Below are positions 62,901 through 64,000 of a DNA stretch of 64,000 nt, one piece after another. The notes under the pieces are model-generated. The model worked only from the letters and a program-made list of their open reading frames with translations. It did not search any database and was not told where the DNA came from. Origin of the DNA: Geothrix fermentans DSM 14018 (GTDB lineage: Bacteria; Acidobacteriota; Holophagae; Holophagales; Holophagaceae); the NCBI RefSeq assembly GCF_000428885.1, contig NZ_AUAU01000017.1, positions 28,583 through 92,582 of the forward strand, in the 5' to 3' direction. Both the position numbers and the translations under genes were made by a program. The stretch's first letter is position 1. Each line of letters begins with the position of its first letter.

Positions 62901-63339
62901 CCTCGCCCAGCGCCCGGGGGACCTGGGTGAGGCCCGGGCGGAAGGTGATGGCCTCGGGATGGAGGAAGCGGGGGTGGGGGTCGCGCTCCAGCTCCCGGTC
63001 GAGGTGCTGGAGCAGGGCCTGGCGCTGGGCGGCATCCCAGCCGGGCCAGAGCCGGGAGAGGGGCGTGCCCTGGAGGGCCTGGAGGTGCCAGGCCTGTCCA
63101 TCGTCGAAGCCGAAGTGGCCGAGGACGGGATCCAGGGGGACCGCGTCGAGGAAGCGGGCCAGGAAGGTGTCGCGCAGCTGATCCAGGTCGCGGTCCGCGG
63201 GCAGGGGCGACCAGAGCTGGGCGAGGAAGCGGGCGCCGTCATGCTCCCGCCGCAGGAGCTGGAAGCTGCATCCCGGTCCCCCGCCCAGGTCCATGAGCCA
63301 GGCGTACCGCTGCGTCCCGAGGAAGCGCGTCACCTCCAC
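59917..63339 (-). CDS. large AAA ATPase/TPR protein, possible degenerate kinase N terminus
   Basis: 1140 aa. Walker A GEEGIGKA at residues 217-224 (MERIVLLQGEEGIGKAHLAA) with a following NTPase domain (RLIHLSDLERATPEVL as likely Walker B) of the AAA_16/MalT-like signalling type. Residues about 560-1090 are helical repeats of TPR type (for example LRLALGQLHLLQGHLTKGIR and TALGRALAAQGQFQRAADLL). The first 150 residues have kinase-like spacing (LQGTPLSRLWPG; FLHPEAITFRPG where HRDLKPxN would be) but lack catalytic residues; pseudokinase is inference. No C-terminal LuxR domain is seen. The antisense open frame of similar length is compositionally a shadow. Probably a signalling or scaffold protein; partner unknown. 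Confidence 0.8.
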   Translation of the reverse strand: MEVTRFLGTQRYAWLMDLGGGPGCSFQLLRREHDGARFLAQLWSPLPADRDLDQLRDTFLARFLDAVPLDPVLGHFGFDDGQAWHLQALQGTPLSRLWPGWDAAQRQALLQHLDRELERDPHPRFLHPEAITFRPGLTQVPRALGEAPWGLPGLTSLLPAGLPASSSGDLPWTHPRDLSEPLARPVRGRTQELPYLKSLMLGLDAPIPMERIVLLQGEEGIGKAHLAAWARAVAEGEGIWTHHLEASTDESAGRFLGRLLEALLAGREADLYAQRPEAARALSLRVQAYAFLTGGRHRNRQEAGPEPEEVKAALEALDFARLLHPRLIHLSDLERATPEVLALVRELVHRSELPWLLSLTTGAQGAGLKPLIADLRQEAAAALVGVNRLEDDDLRTLLDDLLGRHALPEGYVDGLVTQSLGNPGLLLNVLELAQQEGVLAWEQDRWTLAGRPETLRAEADLVQQVFLGRLQRLTPAAATLVRLLALAERPLPDGSLGRLLGLSGEALEDALQGASGSRLIQLQAHQASIPDPRWRELVLSHTPQAELKRLARALLAILQEQGGPLAPPVTLQALATDEATALAAVLEVLDHQAPAPQEAQRMVEQALQLQPRPWDEARLHEHLADAWAAGSQAPLAEGELPAQPVADRALEALDRALDALGRATFHEGIRLAEARILRKRAMLLLQLRRPAEAQEPVMAAAERLKDHPLHPEQPRLRLALGQLHLLQGHLTKGIRALEEGLHPQGPQNPGGRPQGRDQAALLTALGRALAAQGQFQRAADLLESAQRLLEHGQDFRGQVPAQIALAQVRLAQGQAGPCIALLQEALQTARMQGDLGLQCQSHLALGTVRSLQQFLGPAMTHLDRALGQAKRLGDAAQVSMIQVWRARTFAAMGDPVAADHAQFQAAGPSRPLLAPEEQGEHTMLQGEVARFRGAWRDAARLLKAAADQFEASGTLWCHRLARLRLAQALARESQRARQEAPEQGWAILETLKGPVEGSGSRWLDLEWHRAHALLLSTVPPTEAVAEEALHAWSEVLAAGRDLQFPAQVVEACTEGAQLLLQRGEKLGAKARLQDAFPSFQELWSHLPESQGTAFLGREDLHRFRQTVEAAGLRWVLPDRADPLQDWTPTQMNLPVVPEAE

Positions 63340-63411
63340 GGACGGGGCTCGAGCGCGGGTTCAGCGGGGCGGGGGGACATGGCGGGAAGTGTAACCCAGG
63401 CCAAAAAGCGG

Positions 63412-63460
63412 AGACAGGATTAACAGGATTGGTAAGGATTAACAGGATTAAAGAAGGATT
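63412..63460 (+). repeat. AACAGGATTA repeat array, third copy
   Basis: GACAGGATTAACAGGATT then AAGGATTAACAGGATTAAAG and AAGGATT. It lies upstream of the AAA/TPR gene, in inverted orientation relative to the array at 59871, so the gene is bracketed by inverted arrays. Confidence 0.75.
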
Positions 63461-63473
63461 TATTGAGCACCGT

Positions 63474-63710
63474 CATCGGCGGGGTCCGGCCCGGAAAGAT
63501 TCATTCGCCACTGATTTCAGTGATGACGATAATGAGGAGGTTCATGGCTCTATGTTGCATGGGCTCAGGGAGGGTGCGAGGGGCGCGCCCTCCTGGGGGA
63601 GCGTGCCCCTCGCACCCTCCCTGACTTCCGGCACAGCCGGAAGCGGCCTCCGGCCGGTCCATGCAGGTACAGCTACGGCCCAATCAGCGCAATCACCGTG
63701 CATCAGTGGC
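63474..63710. repeat. repeat element D (CACTGAT ends, variable hairpin plus conserved module)
   Basis: Ends differ from A-C: GCCACTGAT at 63507-63515 and ATCAGTGGC at 63702-63710. The core is the same: a hairpin 63565-63588 with 63601-63624 (20 perfect pairs, one G-T, three more pairs; 12-nt loop) and the conserved module at 63623-63663 with CTTCCGGC/GCCGGAAG. The stem sequence is unrelated to those in A, B and C. The stretch before it, from TCATCGGCGGGGTCCGGCC, resembles the leader of E and F. Confidence 0.82.
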
Positions 63711-63807
63711 TAAAACAGCTTTTCCAGCGTCCGGCCACCAACCGTGACCTCCAACCGGCGGCCATCCGACCCGCCAAGCCACCATCACCGATCAGTCCTG
63801 TTCTTGA

Positions 63808-64000
63808 ATCCTGTTACCTGATTATCGGCGAGCCTCAGCCAGAAAAGCGGAACGCAGAGGGCGCAGAGACCGCCCTTCGGGCGCGCGGAGAGCGCGGAGG
63901 GGGCTCGACCCACCATGCGTGGGCCCGCCGAAGGCGGCCTCCGGCGTTGCCGGAGGTCATGGGGGGCGCCAGGGCCGCGCACCCCAAAAAGGGGGTTCCT
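63808..64000. repeat. repeat element F (GCAGAG ends), cut by window edge
   Basis: Shares the leader TTATCGGCGAGCCTCAGCC (63822-63840) with element E, then GCAGAGGGCGCAGAG units, a GCCCTTCGGGC mini-hairpin and CTCGACCCAC, all in the same order as E. A module related to that of A-D follows inverted near 63928-63960, with CCTCCGGC/GCCGGAGG replacing CTTCCGGC/GCCGGAAG, a paired change. The variable hairpin and right end lie beyond the window. Together with D it explains the 661 bases after 63339; no gene is seen. Confidence 0.7.

Noticed and set aside
60037..63423. 1128-codon plus-strand frame opposite the AAA/TPR gene
   Set aside because: Gly/Gln/Leu-rich without motifs; the minus-strand product has a P-loop and TPR-like repeats and balanced composition.

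Overview
The window is a 64 kb, mostly very GC-rich chromosomal segment from a Gram-negative bacterium. It carries outer-membrane genes (a FadL-type barrel, a polysaccharide export protein, a lipoprotein), a tRNA-tuf-secE-nusG-rplKAJL-rpoBC block, and an O-antigen-type locus. The gene content and protein flavour suggest Acidobacteriota, perhaps class Holophagae (Geothrix or Holophaga relatives). This placement is inference and was not tested by a search.

Layout. 1-5237: housekeeping and small-protein genes: a flavin reductase/DoxX operon, a YciI protein, dapB-like, folE and purM. 5418-13991: carbon metabolism (malic enzyme, acyltransferase, isocitrate lyase divergent from a ScfR/RamB-type regulator), then frr and a TauE/SafE exporter. 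14016-16444: a repeat element, a FadL-like barrel and rlmB. 16459-31413: the translation/transcription superoperon: tRNA-Tyr, -Gly and -Thr, tuf, rpmG, tRNA-Trp, secE, nusG, rplK, rplA, rplJ, rplL, rpoB, rpoC. RpoB has a cysteine-rich insertion, and a repeat-bounded GxxExxY gene sits between rpoB and rpoC. 31476-42275: surface polysaccharide locus (Wzz, three genes for a UDP-L-QuiNAc or L-FucNAc type sugar, Wzx, Wzy, three glycosyltransferases). Its GC content drops sharply from about 32262, inside the wzz gene. 42328-48958: pnp on the minus strand, then a WecA-type initiating transferase and a large SLBB export protein that functionally belong with the polysaccharide locus. 49025-55990: queD, a lipoprotein, a HAD protein, ribonuclease G, and a marR-clc-ubiA operon. 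56067-63339: pantothenate genes panD, panC and panB, two related secreted proteins, and a large AAA/TPR protein. 63340-64000: only repeats.

The most unusual content is a family of intergenic repeat elements (14016, 20051, 26640, 49392, 50020, 50926, 59543, 63474, 63808, plus a half copy at 57599). Their ends are inverted arrays of short units such as CACGGAG. Several enclose a two-part structure: a long hairpin of 21-26 bp whose arm sequence differs in every copy yet stays self-complementary, next to a conserved 41-nt hairpin module. One copy carries a PD-(D/E)XK-like GxxExxY gene, and another has become the ribosome binding site and signal peptide of a lipoprotein. This is the best candidate in the window for an undescribed mobile or structural DNA system.
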